In this document: positions 25,811 to 38,860 of the stretch, in pieces | How the letters are laid out: every line of letters starts with the position of its first letter | Position numbering within the stretch: position 1 is the first letter of the stretch | Source of the DNA: Anseranas semipalmata | Lineage: Eukaryota > Chordata > Aves > Anseriformes > Anseranatidae | Assembly: GCA_013399115.1 (NCBI GenBank) | Contig: VXAA01001229.1 | Location: 458,685 to 522,684, forward strand | DNA: 64,000 bases | Direction: 5' to 3' | Notes under the pieces: model-generated | What the model was told of the DNA's origin: nothing | What the model saw: only the letters and a program-made list of their open reading frames with translations | Databases searched by the model: none | Translations under genes and position numbers: made by a program

Positions 25811-28702
25811 CGAATGAAGCTGAGCAGTTGAGCAGTCTCATTTTAAAAAAAACAGTTTAAGGGTTGTTCATACGAACAGCTCAAATGGATGGAGAGGAAT
25901 ATAACCTCTGGTGGGAGGCATGGTGACAAGCTGTTGAGGCAGTGCTGGGGCACAGCTTCAGGTGGGAGAGGGCATGCCTGCACTGTCAGAGAAACTGGAT
26001 TATCGGGTGCCATTTCTGTACCAGCCCTGCTAATAGCAGTTGTGCTTGTAGTGTTCCTGCTGCTGTTAAGATTACTGTTTATCATAATGATGTTAGTGGA
26101 TCCTAGATACAATTTTGCAGCTTGTTAGAACAGGAGTTGATGTCTCTGTATTGCTTGTTTAAGCAGAAGCTCCTTATGAGCCATATGCCCTTCCGACATT
26201 CGTTTCCTTGTGTTTGTTAGTGTTCCTTGAGAGCAGTCACTTTAAGGTTACTTGACACATTGTAATCAGAGTATAAATATCCATATCAGTCTATGCAGTT
26301 GCAGGAAAAGTTGAGCTGCTATCATGTGTATGGGTTGTAGAACTTATAGGAGAATATAGCTCCACAGGGACTCTGGGTGCATACTTCTTGAAGTCCATAG
26401 CCATTCATTTGCTCTCATCTAAGACTCTCTTCTCATGAGTTTCAATAAATGTGCCACAAATTACAGATCAGCATGGTTGAGGTCTCCTTGGTATAATTCT
26501 TGTTGACTTTTCCTGCTGCTCTCTGGCTGGCCTTTCCTTTGAAAAATGTAATGCCTAAATTAAATTTCCTCATTTCTGCTACCTTGCAATATGGTGGGGT
26601 GTTTTTTGAGATTCTGCCCTGAAAGTGGCAGTGGAAGAAATTGTGCCTTTTTATTAGGTCTATGTTGCTATTCTGAATAAATTCTAGTAACAGAAATGAG
26701 CCAGCATGTCAAAGATGATGTGCCCCTCTTGTGTTGGCATGTGGAAAACAGAGCCTGATAATGCTGCTGGGAGTTGGTTCCCATGCAAGGGGAACCCTGT
26801 CCTTTTATTCCCATGTTGAATGAGAAATGATGGCTGAATGTGGATAGTTCAGGGTGGATGGGATAGAACATTTGTAGTTAGACCTACTGGGTTAAACCTG
26901 GGGTGGGCAGTGGGGATACGTCCCTCTTTCAGTAGCCACTGGTTTTCCTAGCTGCCCCCAAAATAGAGGATCTAGGTTTCCTTCTTGGATTCCAGCTGGA
27001 CTTTGCATGGCTGGCTGTAAGTGAATCATGTTTGACCTGGATAGTCTATGACCAGCTCTGTTTGACTGGCTTAACTTTACATAGTAAATATTTCAACAGT
27101 GTCTGAGAGTTAGTGTATGGCAAAACTGCTGTAGATGCCATCTCGAGGGTGAAATGCAATGTTTATCCAGTTACTGATGTTTCTCTGTTGTTTTGGAATA
27201 TCAAAACTTACACTTTGGCTTATAGTACTGTGCCAGACACAAAGAGAAAGCAATAGAGCAGCTTGTAGGGAGCTGCAGTAGGAAATGAGGCCATCTGCAG
27301 AGAATCAGATACTTGAGTAATTCATTAGGTGATTCATCCTGTGGTGGTTCTTTGGATCTGTAATAAGAATTAGTATTTCTCCTTATCTAGAGGAGGCAAA
27401 CAATAATTCAGAGTTTCTAGCAAAGCATAAGACGTGACTTTGCAGCCTTGTCAAATGTTGCTGTGATTTAGAGATCCAGCATGTGGGGGCAGTTCCTCAG
27501 TCTAGGTCAGCTGAGGAAGAGCCTTGAATGAAGTCATCTTGATCAGCTCTGAAGCCTGCTGATAGGAAGATGTGAGCAAAGCCAAATATGCACCTGTTTC
27601 TAGTTTCTGCTTTGCTGGTTCCACTTATTGTGGCAAAAATACAGTAGTGTCCTTTGTATTAAAGCAGTCAAAGGATGCAGGTCAACTTCAGATAGTGACC
27701 TCCTCAGCTTCTGGCAAATGATGTTGCATTTCTTTAGTAGAATGGGCAGCAAGGTGGATTAATGGGACAGAGCTCTCTGCTTCTGCTCAAGAAGCCAGAA
27801 CTGTTATGCGCATGAGAGAAAATCTTTCCAATTCATTAACAAAGAAAGAAGGGACCTCTCGGTCGGACTGTTAGATCACTCGAGCTAATTCTCACTCTCT
27901 CAGCTGTACAGATCAGGGTATCCTGTTTTTCATACCTCTTATACCAGATCTGGACCATTCCTTCTCCACCTGAAACCATGTTTATAAACTTTCTCACATT
28001 CAGGAGGTTCCAGGAGAATTTTTGCCATTGCTCCAGATGCTTTTCTGACCAGACCTCCGTACACAAAACCTTAGTACTGAAGGTATCAGTGCTGGTTTTC
28101 TTGACTTCTCAGTTTGCGGCTTAAAGGTTTGTACTTTCTGGAAGACTGTCAGTGACTTAGTTGTGTGCTTGAAAAGTCATTTGAAAATATGCTGTCCTCA
28201 GTCAGGAACTGTGCACACGCTTTTTGTAATAGACTTGCAAAGCAACTTTAAATAGCATAACTTCAACAATCTCAGCCTCCTTGCCTGAATCCCAGAATAC
28301 ACCCATTGCACTTCTCTCCTTTGAAAGCCAGGGCTGCTCACACACAGAGTTCTGGTGGTGTCTTGTGATTTAATTCATTATGCCTTTGCAGTTGCATCTT
28401 CTACGGAGAGATGCTATTTATTCCTGTTGCATGATGGTACTTGATGCATTGCTCTCACTGTAAGGCGCTGGTGGATGTTGCTTTCAGGGCTGGCTAAACC
28501 TGTTCATTTTGATCAATATTTGCTGGAAATTGTGGAGTCTCAGCCAGCTTCCCTGCAAGTGGTAAAAAGTCATCTTGTTGCTTTCATAGCACAGTTGGTG
28601 GTGGGTTATGACTGCTGGGATCTGCTGTCAGAGCTGTTCTGAGCACACCTTATCTTTCTAAAACCAGCTAGTCTTGCAACCTGTTCTAATGAGATTGGTA
28701 TT

Positions 28703-28745
28703 AAAAAAAAAAAAAAGAAGAAGAAGAAAAAAGAGAGAGAGAAAG
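28703..28745. repeat. A-rich/GA-rich purine tract
   Basis: A14 followed by (GAA)n and (GA)n, purine-only on the plus strand. Open frames across it on either strand are low-complexity artefacts. Confidence 0.9.
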
Positions 28746-30085
28746 TTTTATAATGAAGACTTTGAGGTATTAAAATTATTAATACTTGAAACATGTTTTT
28801 CCTGTTCAGTTTTCAACCTCAGGAGTTTTTCTGAAGATAAGTTAGCTGTTTGCACAACAAGCCTATGATGATAACTTCTTACCAAAGAGGGAATGGATCT
28901 AATATTTACGGTGATTGTAACTCAGTGTGTGGCTTGCATTAAGTTTTGGTGCAGTTTGGCAAGTTTTATGCTGATTCACTTCACATGAGAGAGCTGAAAA
29001 CTGTTTATGCCAACTTGAGTGTGCAGGATATGAATCATTGCCTGATGGTCATTGCCTGGTCTGGCTAGGAAGAATATTTTCTATGATCTGAGTCTGTGCA
29101 TCTTTAAAAATTCCCCTTTTATGAAAATTCATTTTGTGAAAATTTGCCTAAATTAATTGAGGCTTTGAACTGAATGCGAATTGCATCCTAGAAGGTGCCA
29201 TATAGCCTGAGCTTTTATATTTGAACAATTACTGCATCAGAAGTATAAAGCCCCAAAACTGGCTCTCAAACCTTTGGAGGAATAAATCTTTTAAGTGCTA
29301 CTGTGGAAATGTAAGAGCTGAGTGCAACCCCCCACAGGCTGCTTACCTGAAGTAAGACTTCAAGTCTGAGACTACAGAAGTCTCTGTTCAGGAGCACAGC
29401 AACATGTGGTCTTGTCCTGCTCTTTTTTCTGGGTCTTTAAACCATTTCTGGTGACCTTCTTTAGACACTGTTCTGGGTGTAAGGAGCAGAGCGGGTCAGC
29501 TTGATTTCTGTGGAGAGCCAAAAGTTGATTTGTGTGTTTTATGATGGGCCAACTCTGGGGATGACCCAGTCTGTGATACTGGAGCTCTGGAAACAGCCTC
29601 TAAATCCATTCCCTCTGCTCGTTCCCTGCAGTCCTCTTTTTTTACCAGGCAAACATCAGTTTTAGCGTGCCCAAGTTACTTTCAAAGTGCTGTGTGGCTC
29701 TCAAACCTGTTCTGTGGAGATGGCTGCTGTAGGTAAGGAGCACACAGAGCTTTTCAGAGGCACAGCTATAGGAACCGTCAGAGAATATTCTGCCTCAGGG
29801 CTGGAGTGAAGTCTCCTCCTGATAGGCATGCAGCAATATTTTCTGTCAGCAAGACTATAAACTATATAAACTCTTTGCTGGAAAGTCACTGTGATAGATG
29901 CTGCTGTATATTCAAATGTGCTTGAATTTAATTTGGACCTTGGTGGGGAAATAAACATCATCATCCCTACAGAGACACTAGACTATGAAACTAGTTGGTA
30001 ACTATTCCCTGAATGGATTTAGGGGAGATAATTTCTCGTTGAACATCTGGTCATTTAGGTGACTGGCAGCGGTTAACTGTGATGC

Positions 30086-30137
30086 ACTGTTTTTCAGTGA
30101 ATAATGATCTTTTTTTAATACTGTTTTTCAGTGAATA
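30086..30137. repeat. 18-bp direct repeat, period 34
   Basis: ACTGTTTTTCAGTGAATA occurs at 30086-30103 and again at 30120-30137, separated by a T-rich spacer. Confidence 0.85.
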
Positions 30138-31122
30138 CCGATACCTATTGGAAGTGGAGCTGGTGCAAACGTGCAGCAGGCCCTAAAATAGCAGTTCTAT
30201 TCTCTGGTAAAGAGGTGAACTGCTTGTAATTGTACATTGGCATGAGATAGTGCACTTTTCTTTTTTGAATGCTAAGGAAAAAAGAAAATCTTATGCCTCA
30301 GTGTTGAGAGGATTAATTAGTTACTGGATGCAAGCCATTAGAGTAAATGCTAAATATTGTTCTTCTGGAGAGTATATCAGCTAGAACTGGCCAAGAATTT
30401 GAGTGTATGTTTGTCTCTTCTCCTGTGGACTACTTCATTAGAGTAATTACTATTTGAAGTCTCCTACAGAGATATGTACATGGAGGGGGGAGAAAAAAGG
30501 GCTTTTGGCTACAAATTAGCTTGATGGAAATCTTTCTCTGGCTGGCTCTTAGTCCTTCCTTCCACTCTTCTGAAGTGCTTCTCAAGAAGCAGTGCTCCAG
30601 AAGAGCTGCTTCTTCCCTTCACAACAGATACTGGTAAATGGTTCAGTAAAAACACTAATAGTCTGTTGCAGCAGAGACAGAAGATGGGAGAAAGGATGTT
30701 TTTGCCTTTCCCTGCTTATCTCTGTTCTTGCGAGCTAAATAGCTTTCTCCTTGCAGGCATGCAGGGAGCTCAGGAGAAATGGAAGGGAAATCACCACCCG
30801 GCATTCCCACTCCACCCACACAGCATGGTGTAGATGATGCACGACTGCAAGGCTGGCTTCTGCTGTATGGCTTGCAGGCGCCTCTCGCGTGACCCTCCCA
30901 ACAGTTAGCTTTCTCTGAAGCTCTTTCTTCACCCCAAGTAGCTGTTTATTCCCTTGAGTTTCAGTAACTAGGTCCCTTCCTCTCTCATCCTTGCCCACCT
31001 GTTGGAGGTGCTTTCTCAGCAGCCCACCAGCCTGGGATGGAGTCCCTCCATCCACTTTGAATTGCAGCTTAGAAGGTGGAGTGACCCTACTGCATCCTTC
31101 AAAGGACAAAATGAGAATTTGA

Positions 31123-31166
31123 GTCATTTTTTAGCTTCTGAAACAGGACAGTCATTTTTAGCTTCT
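31123..31166. repeat. direct repeat, period about 28
   Basis: GTCATTTTTTAGCTTCT at 31123-31139 recurs with one T fewer at 31151-31166. Confidence 0.85.
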
Positions 31167-33600
31167 AAAAACTTGCCACAAAAACATCCTTGGTGAGATT
31201 GGAAGTGACAGTCCTAGCATTCCGAAGCTGACTGATAGGGTTCAAGTGCTGCTCTGGCACAAGCGCTGGGACATGCTGGTCCCGGCCACAGGGAGAGTGT
31301 GGGCAGCTGCCACTGAGCCACTGCCACATCCCACAGGTGGCTTTCCATGTGCCCTGCTTTGAAGGGGTGCAGCGGCTATGCCTGTGGGACACGCTGTGCT
31401 GGTTTCTACTTGGAAAGGCTGATGATGATATAAGTACACGCATTTAATAGTATCTCAGGGACAAAATTTGCTCTGTGCTGCCTCTTAGGCTCACCTTTCT
31501 GCCACTTCCTTTTGCTCTCTTCCCACCTGCAGGCTGAAGCAGGCAGAATCTCTGTTCCCATCCTCCATGTCCTGACTTCAGATTATGGTAAGGGCTGGCT
31601 TCTGCACTTTAGGCTTTCCTGTATGTATTTGAACAGCTTTCTTCCTCCGAGATACCAGAACTCAGTACAACTTTCCCACTTAGGATTGGAACTACTTCCT
31701 GGAAAAGTTTTTCCCTTCTTTTCTAGTAGACTTCAGGATGGCTGGAGGGACATACCTTCTGCTGACTGCTGGGTGAGCTTTGGGGGATGAGGACTACGTG
31801 CCTATGCCAGCCACCTGCAGTGGTAAAAAGGAGCCTGTGCCCAACAGTTTTCTCCTGTTTGCTGGTCCTGTTTGACGGAGGAGGCTGTGTGCTTGCCTGG
31901 GGCTGTGCTCTTGCTGGGACACTTCCCTGTCACTGCTTTCCTTGTGCCTCTGACAGATGGTGGCAGCAGCACTCTGTTCTCCTTTGTGATGACATATTTT
32001 TAAGTTTAGTTCATCAGTTCTGACACTTTGAAGCTGAAATACTTGGTAACAGGCTATGACAAGAAAGGGTCGTGAGTCTTCTTCCACTGTCATGTACACA
32101 AGCTTGAAGTGAGATGTCCTAAGAGACTGCCAGGGGTGTAATTCCTTATGCTTGTAGCTGTCTACAGCTCCTCTTCCTATTATCTTTTCAATGTAGATAA
32201 TTGTGCCATTCTTGAATGTGTGTCAGTTCAGCATAAGTGAGTTTTAGTCTTAAAAATAGCAGCAATAGGCCAGGGTTGGCTTTTCCTCTGATCTAAGCCA
32301 AAGCAGAACCCTGCTCTAAGCACGTGGGTAATGTAGAACAGCCGGCTGACGGTGCTAGGTGAGGCAAACTGTTCCATGACACAGGCTCTACTTCTGTTAA
32401 TGAATGAGTCTAGAAAATGTGATTTCACTTTTGTCAGTTAATTGATTATCCTGAGGGCTACAAGACCTGTAGCTCCATTTTACAGCTTGGTACTAAGGAA
32501 TTTTGACCCTGAGAAGAGATAAAAGGCCTCATTTCTCTACTTGTCTGCCTCCCTAACCATGCTGGTGCATAGGAGGCTTTCTTTGCATGAATAACACTAA
32601 AAGATCAGTTTGTTTTAAAAAATTACCTTCCTTTCCTGCTTTTATCAGGCTATATCTTTTCTTCTGTAGGATATCTAAACCTCAGCTTAAAGTTGCAAAT
32701 ACAGCTTGTCTGGATTTTTTCATGTACTGAAACCAGCCTGGTCTGCAGCAGGTCACAAATGGTGTTCAGATGTAAATAAAAACACCTGGGCAGATGCTTT
32801 GGCAGGGAACTGGTGTTGGCTGTGAGGTTTGTTTGCCCAAACCAGCAGCAGCTGTGCTCCTGGAAATGCAGACCAGAGTGTGAGAGGGAGGCAGAAGCTG
32901 CACTGAAGAGCTCTCAAGGACATCTACTTTCATAATCCTTTGACCCTAAGGAATTGTTAACCAGAGCTAAACTTAGGAAGAAGAGGCTTGCAAAAACATA
33001 CCCAGTATCTAATATGATGGATCAGTAAGCAGGTATCCAAGGGGTTTATACGTGCTTACCCTCAACCAGCTTCATGTATTCAGATGAGTAGTAATAGCAG
33101 CAAAGTTGACTTCAGTAAAATCGTCTGTACTAGAAGTATGTATCCGTATGGTACATAGCAGAATTATTTTCAGTTGTGTCTATTATTTTCTTGCATGTGC
33201 ATGTCTGTCTTGAATATCTCTTAGGGCTTAATGACTTTGGGTTGGTGGAGGGAGAGGTTTGCGATATCAGATGTGGATTAGTAATGAGAACTGATGTTTC
33301 TCTCACTGCTCCAGCAGTGGTCAGACACCATTATTATATTAATAATTCTAGACTAGATCCACAGTGTGTAAGTTCAGGTCTGCACTTGTGTCCTGTGTAA
33401 ATGGTTTTCTGCTCCAAAACCATCTTTTCATTCAACTGTTACTTTTTTTGAGACGGTATGCCATAAACTAGCTAAACCTATGTAGCAACGTGAATTCAGA
33501 AAGTTTAGTGCTTATTGTGTTGGAATGGTGCTAAGATTAGAAATGCCTTTTATTGGATAGGCTTGACAGGAATATGCAGTTAATATCTGCATGTAATTGA

Positions 33601-34015
33601 AAACTTCAGTCTTGTCTTAGGTGAGGGATTTACATAAGTGTTAATGTGACGTCAGAGCAGTGGAGCAGCAAAGTACCCCAAAGTGAGTTGGTGTCTTTGC
33701 AGCAAGCTCCGAAGCAAAAAGGTTCGGCAGCACCAGGTGCTGGTTCTTCAGGTGCCTCTGATGGCTGCTCTGGCAGAACCTGCAGAAACGGGGCGTCACC
33801 TTGGAGCTGCCGTGGGACCGAGCAGCTGGATGGGTCTGTGGCGAGGGGCCTTCCCCACCATGGACTCCTTGAATGGAGGATCTATGCTTGCAGATCCCAC
33901 AGCATCATTAGGAACCTCTTTAGTCATGCGGATATTTTGTATCCTAAACAACTTTTCCTTGCTGCTTAGAAAGCTGCAGCTGTGGGGGTTACTCACTGAG
34001 TGAATCATAGGAAAA
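33601..34015. other. GC-richer noncoding block beginning with a CRE-like site
   Basis: Between about 33650 and 33870 the sequence is visibly GC-richer than its flanks and has two overlapping plus-strand frames open for over 100 codons each. Their amino-acid content (Ser, Gly, Pro, Arg) follows base composition. No splice structure or family motif supports coding. Confidence 0.5.
33647..33654. promoter_or_regulatory. full palindromic CRE-like site TGACGTCA
   Basis: Exact 8-bp TGACGTCA, the canonical CREB/ATF site, at the left edge of a GC-richer block. A single site in 64 kb is close to chance expectation, so function is only inferred. Confidence 0.25.
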
Positions 34016-35351
34016 ATTAGTAGTTGTCATTATAAATTATCCCCTCACCCTCTTACCAGATTTCTGTTGTTGTTGTTGTTTTCTTTTTTTATGCTTTTTT
34101 TTATTATTATTTTTTATCTAGCATTAGGTTTTAGCTTAATATGAATTTCTGGGCAAGTCCTGGTGGTTTAGATGCTTGTATAAATTGATCCTCAGGGGTA
34201 CTTTAGTATTTTGAGTTATCACTCTGTGTTTAAATGAAATGTGCTCGTTGTTGTTTTCTTTTTTCTTTTTTTTTAATGTAAAACAAACTGTTCTGTTAGA
34301 AGAACATTGCAAATCATTTTCCTTTGTAACATCTCTATTTCTGCCACGTCTGCTGTGCCTGCGTTTCTTTCAACCTTTCCTTTTCCTACCTGGCAGAGCT
34401 GCACTTGGACCTGGAGCAGATGGCAGACGCTGCAAGCATAACGTGTTTCCCATTCCTGCACAGACACAGAAATGGACCTGATACTTTGTATTGTCTTTCA
34501 ACATGAGCACTTGCATTAGCATGGGCTTAGTGCACTGCAACCACTTTTCCTGTGCTTCTACCCAGGAAATGGTGCTATAACAAAGAAAGCACCAGCTGGA
34601 AAATTTCAATGACTTCATGTTGGCCAGTTGGATTTTCAGAGAGCAGCCAGCCTGTGGCTGATGGTTTCCAGACCTGATGTCTAGTGCTTGAAATCAGTAG
34701 ATATAAAATGAAAATCAGATGCTGATCATGAACTTACAGAAGCTGGATAAATATTAAAAGAAAAAAAAAGTTTTCATTGCAAAGAAATGAAAGTTCATTT
34801 TGAAAGTACATATGAAAGATTCTTTCTTGCATTTTTGCTTTTTAGAGTGTTGCTAACCTTTCTTCCCAGATCCATGAGAGCAGTGGCATTTCTGGGTTGG
34901 GTTGAGCTGAACTGCTGCCATTGCTTCCTACTCCTCCCACAGTTGTAGGACTGCTGCCTTCCCCTTGCTGCCATCAGCTTTGCTTTGTCCTCTGGTGGGA
35001 AAGACGAACCTTGCAGAGCTGTTAGCTTGGATGCTGCTCTGTGGGTCTGAGCCTTGGGAGCCATTCTCAGCATCTTCTTTTGTCCAGATGCATCAATTTC
35101 TGGTGAAATCCTTTCTATCTCTGCATGCAGGATGGCATGCTAGGTAATCAGTACAGTCCTCTTAAAATGTCTGTGCATCATCCTTCTTGGCACTTTTAAG
35201 CATTCTTACCTCACTGAGAAGAGAGAAGCTGATGCATCCTCTGCTAGCTCTGTTAGCACGCTTCTGGAGCCATTTGGAAAATTTTGAAGTATTTATTTTA
35301 TACTGTCTTTTTAAAGGTATTTGTTGTTACAAATTAATTGCAGAGTCCATA

Positions 35352-35420
35352 AACACGTATATATATACAAACACATATATGTACATACACATAAAATATT
35401 ATATATATTAGGTATACATG
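35352..35420. repeat. alternating purine-pyrimidine AT/CA tract
   Basis: TATATATA, CACATATATG and TATATATTA blocks in succession form a degenerate dinucleotide microsatellite. Confidence 0.8.
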
Positions 35421-36203
35421 TACTTGTGTATAAAAACTTGTAGGAATTCTCATTCCAAAGCAACAATGATATGAACTACCTTTCTGGGGCTAAACAGAGG
35501 AACATGCGGATACTGAACGCAGTATGGAACAATGGCTCTGCCAGAACAGGACTAACTTCAGTCAAAACCCCTCACTGGAGGAAGCTGACCTAAAGAGGCA
35601 GTATAAACCAGTGGGATTTACAGTCCAGTCCCTCCCCAGCCTATTTCCATGGGTCTTGCTGTTGGTGTTTTTATCTGCTGCTGAAATGTCTAATTTTTCA
35701 AATCGATCTGTGATTTGGTGTGACGAAAGATGCTTTCTATAAGAGGTTAATTACTACTTACAGCAGAAAATAACTTCCCAAGTGTTATGCTGGATGTTTC
35801 CAAGGCATGGGTTTGGTTGACCACAACTTATCAGAGTGAAAGGGATTAGCAAAAACTATTTTTTTCCAGGATTTTGACCACATAAACAGTTGATGTAGCT
35901 TTTCTGAGAAGTGTGAAGTGATGCATTCACCCCGCTAAGCAAGCCTTGGATGTTTGGGATGTAGAATAGCTCCTTTTAATGAATTCTAAACCAACACAAG
36001 TACTTCTGGAAATGTACAAGTAAAGCAAAATGTGGTGAGCTTAATATTACCACTATCCACTCAGTGGTTTTTAAAAAGTGGCTGTTAGAAGTGGTTGTCT
36101 TCGCTGCCAGCTACCTAAGCTGCCAAGATAAATGTAACGTTTTAAATATAGCTTGGTTTCTTTTGGGTTGATGGATTGTTTTTTTTTGTTTGCTTGTTGG
36201 GTG

Positions 36204-36208
<5 letters not shown>

Positions 36209-36236
<28 letters not shown>
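36209..36236. repeat. (TTTTC)n then poly-T
   Basis: Several TTTTC units run into an uninterrupted T run. Confidence 0.9.
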
Positions 36237-36779
36237 AAGCAAGGGAGGAAAAATGGTGCTAAACTAATTGGTGGTCAATGTAAGCAGTTTCAGGAAGAAA
36301 TTAAACTGCTTTAAATCTCAGTCTTGCAATAGGACACAGTTTTGCACATTCTGCAATATGAGACAACTGGAAGAAAAAAATGTAATTAGGACCTGGAATA
36401 ATGCAGCATGATAGCAAAGAGGCAGCTTCCCACAAACCACAGTGACAGATATTCAGATTTCCTATTCATTCTTATCTGTGGGACTGCAAAGCAGAGGAGC
36501 AGTTCTGTCGTCTGGGAAACTTTCCAGAATAATTTGTAAGCAAATGAGAGATGCAGCCCTGGCTTCTTTCAGGAGGTTCTTCACCTGCCCTGCTTCTGCT
36601 GGCAATGCCCTGATTTACTTGTGTGTCCCTGCACTGCTGGGCTTGCAGGAGTGCCTCACTGGCATTTCTAAATTGTCAGTGAAGTATCAGGTCCCTTGAC
36701 AAACATTTTAATAGGAAGATATTTTCCTGTTTGTCTAGATGTCGAATACATTAGTATAGACAATGCTTCTATATTAGAA

Positions 36780-36816
36780 TTTTTTCTTTTTTTTTTTTTC
36801 TTTTTTTTTTTTTTTT
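36780..36816. repeat. poly-T with single C interruptions
   Basis: Three T runs separated by single C. Simple sequence. Confidence 0.9.
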
Positions 36817-37140
36817 GGAATTCAGACCAAACAGGTGATCTGTTGCTTCTCAGTATTACAGCAAATGAGAAGAAGCCAGTGCTGCCACAGTGTGTTCTGC
36901 TACTCTCAGAAATAATCTTACCTCTACAGATACTGCTGTAAATTCTGAAGTGATGCACAAACCACAGACATTTACACGCTAATGATGATCTCTTCACCTC
37001 TTGTCCTGTGCTTTAGTCAAACTGAATATATGTGGGAAAACACTGGAAATGGATATCCCCACAAACTTATTTTTCAGGTTAAATTTCCAGAATGTGAAAG
37101 TGAAGAGCTAGGATTTTCTGCTTCTGCCATTTTCTTATTC

Positions 37141-37183
37141 TTTTTTTTTTTTTTTNNNNNNNNNNNNNNNNNNNNNGGGGGGG
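37141..37183. other. assembly gap between poly-T and poly-G
   Basis: T15 at 37141-37155, then 21 unresolved bases at 37156-37176, then G7 at 37177-37183. The gap lies exactly between two homopolymers, so it marks failed sequencing rather than biology. The true length and content are unknown. Confidence 0.98.
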
Positions 37184-37647
37184 ATGTTCATTGCACTACA
37201 GAAATCTTATCAAATGTGAATCGCAGTTATGACTTGTTTTTAGATACACTGATATACAGGTTAGATCAGAATTGGTCTGGTGTTTTTTGTCTTTAATACA
37301 GTTATTTCTAGACTCTGAACATAATGACTTGTAGACTAACTTAAATTTTTTGAATTTGCGAACCAAAAGATTTGCAACAAAATCACAAGTTTTGACAGAA
37401 AAAATGATACATGATCATTTAAGTTTCAATAAACTTCAGATATTTTCAAAGTTTACACACTTTGTTTACAGCAGAGTAACAGAATTGGAAATTTTTTAAC
37501 ACTGGGATTTCCACATTTGATCCTACTTTTCTTGTCAAGTTTACAAAAAGCAGGGAACATATCTGAAGAGTCCCTTAGGAGCTCTGATGCTGAACCATTG
37601 TGTCCAAGCTGGTTAGCCTGGTGGTAGTCCTTGCCTTGAAGGGTTTG

Positions 37648-37777
37648 GATGTCAGCCTGGGAGCTCTGACACCCAAACTGAACGTTTTCTTTTGTGAAAG
37701 CCTAGAGTGTGTGACCTTGAACAAGCAACTGGGTTGCCTGGTATCTCGTGTCACATCTGGTAAATGGGGATGATAAA
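37648..37777 (+). mobile_element. MIR-like SINE fragment
   Basis: The diagnostic MIR core phrase is visible: GTGTGACCTTGAACAAGCAA corresponds to GTGTGACCTTGGGCAAGTCA. It is followed after an eroded stretch by CATCTGGTAAATGGGGATGA, corresponding to CATCTGTAAAATGGGGATAA. The region to its left (GTCAGCCTGGGAGCTCTGAC) fits the tRNA-derived head. Old and diverged. Confidence 0.65.
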
Positions 37778-37987
37778 AATTCACTAATGCTCCGCCAGGA
37801 CAAATTGCAGAACAAAGTAAGCTGTTGCAGAAGGCAGAGGATCAATACGCTCCATCAGTTTGCACCTCGGTAATCATCTGTGTCTTTCTGTTCAGACCTT
37901 CCTGTTCCTAAACATTGCTTAAAAAACAAATGAACAAATCTGTTGTTTGTTGAGAAGCAGACAGAATTGCTGAGAGCAGTGAGGCAG

Positions 37988-38060
37988 GAGCAGAGTGGTT
38001 AGGACTCTTCAGTATAAAGTGGGAGATGTTAGCTTTATTCCTAAAGCTCTGGTGTTCCCA
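37988..38060 (+). mobile_element. tRNA-headed SINE fragment
   Basis: CAGAGTGGTTAGGACTCTTC, then GTGGGAGATG, then TTCCTAAAGCTCT resembles the head of amniote SINEs (AGTGGTTAGGGCAC...GTGGGAGAC...TTCCC..CTCT). It includes an A-box-like GTGGTTAGGA. No tail was recognised. It lies about 210 bases after the MIR-like fragment and in the same orientation. Confidence 0.45.
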
Positions 38061-38842
38061 AATTCAGGTGATGCACTGCTGGGTCTGCAAACAGTGGGTA
38101 GGTCAGGGCTGTCCCCAGCACATGCGGCAGCTCTTACTCCTGCAATACACACTGTACTGGGGAAGGGGTCTACTTCAGTGGTCTCTCTCTGCATGTCACA
38201 AGCCTACTTCATTGTACATGGACTGGTGTTATGGTTCATATCCATGCTCAGTTGTTGCATTGAGGCCCTGGTGTAACCAAACTCTGTACAGATGGATTTT
38301 GCAGCAACGTTGGTCTTTTTTTAGTGAGAAGGACAGAAAAAGATTATTCTTTTTTTGACAGCAAAACCGTTTCCATACTTCTTCAGGCAGCAAATAGGAG
38401 ACATTACTCCTACGTAGCAAGTGGACTAAGTGAAATTTCTCAAAGCAGTAATATATTCAGCTCCAGATTTGAAATGTTCAAAAACATTGCTTTGTGAGTG
38501 GAAACAATGATTTTAGCCAATGAAAAATGCTAGTGAAATTCCACCCTGGATAGTTTGTTCTGGTTTGTTTCTGCTTATGTACATGAGAGAGGACATCTTA
38601 TACTGATTGGTTTTGTCCCTCTTGAAAAGGTGAAACTATGTTAATGGAGATAAATCAGAAATAAGTAAGATCAAATTAGGTTCACAATATATATTTCATG
38701 AAATCCACAGAGCAAATCACCTTCCTCCTCCTTTTTTTCTTTTTTTAAACTCAATCAAATGCAACTACTTTCAGTAGGTGGGAAAACCAAAAATGTGCCT
38801 TTATTTTTGGAAGTTTAGGATCACTCTGTTCTATGAGTAGAC

Positions 38843-38860
38843 AAAAAAAAAAAAAAAAAA
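38843..38860. repeat. A18 homopolymer
   Basis: Eighteen consecutive A. Confidence 0.95.

Larger units (their letters stand above)
14979..33600. other. long noncoding stretch, no gene recognised
   Basis: Nothing in these 18.6 kb reads as a gene. Open frames are short or have repetitive composition, including one of 130 codons on the minus strand at 30735-31127. Items listed separately are the palindrome at 23429-23446, the A-rich tracts at 25773 and 28703, the repeated GGATAAAAATAGG near 25.5 kb, and the direct repeats at 30086 and 31123. Confidence 0.55.
34016..37140. other. noncoding stretch with T-rich repeats
   Basis: Contains a (TTG)n/T-rich tract (about 34065-34117), an AT/CA alternating tract (about 35352-35420), (TTTTC)n plus T12 (36209-36236) and long T runs (36780-36816). 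A K-rich minus-strand open stretch at 34795-35135 was considered and not accepted. Confidence 0.6.

Noticed and set aside
28606..28868. Phe-rich and Lys/Arg-rich frames on opposite strands
   Set aside because: Both cross the purine tract at 28703-28745 and have no other coding signal.
30735..31127. 130-codon minus-strand frame
   Set aside because: Flanks give no splice or start context, the frame overlaps direct repeats at its start, and composition is unremarkable.
32480..32510. CTCCATTTTACAG, resembling a reverse-strand MIR core
   Set aside because: The phrase is too short, and the expected continuation (GAGGAAACTGAGGC) is not present.
34795..35135. Lys/Arg-rich minus-strand frame of over 100 codons
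   Set aside because: The plus strand is T/C-rich here, which produces Lys/Arg codons on the other strand. The only acceptor (TTACCTAG) is weak.
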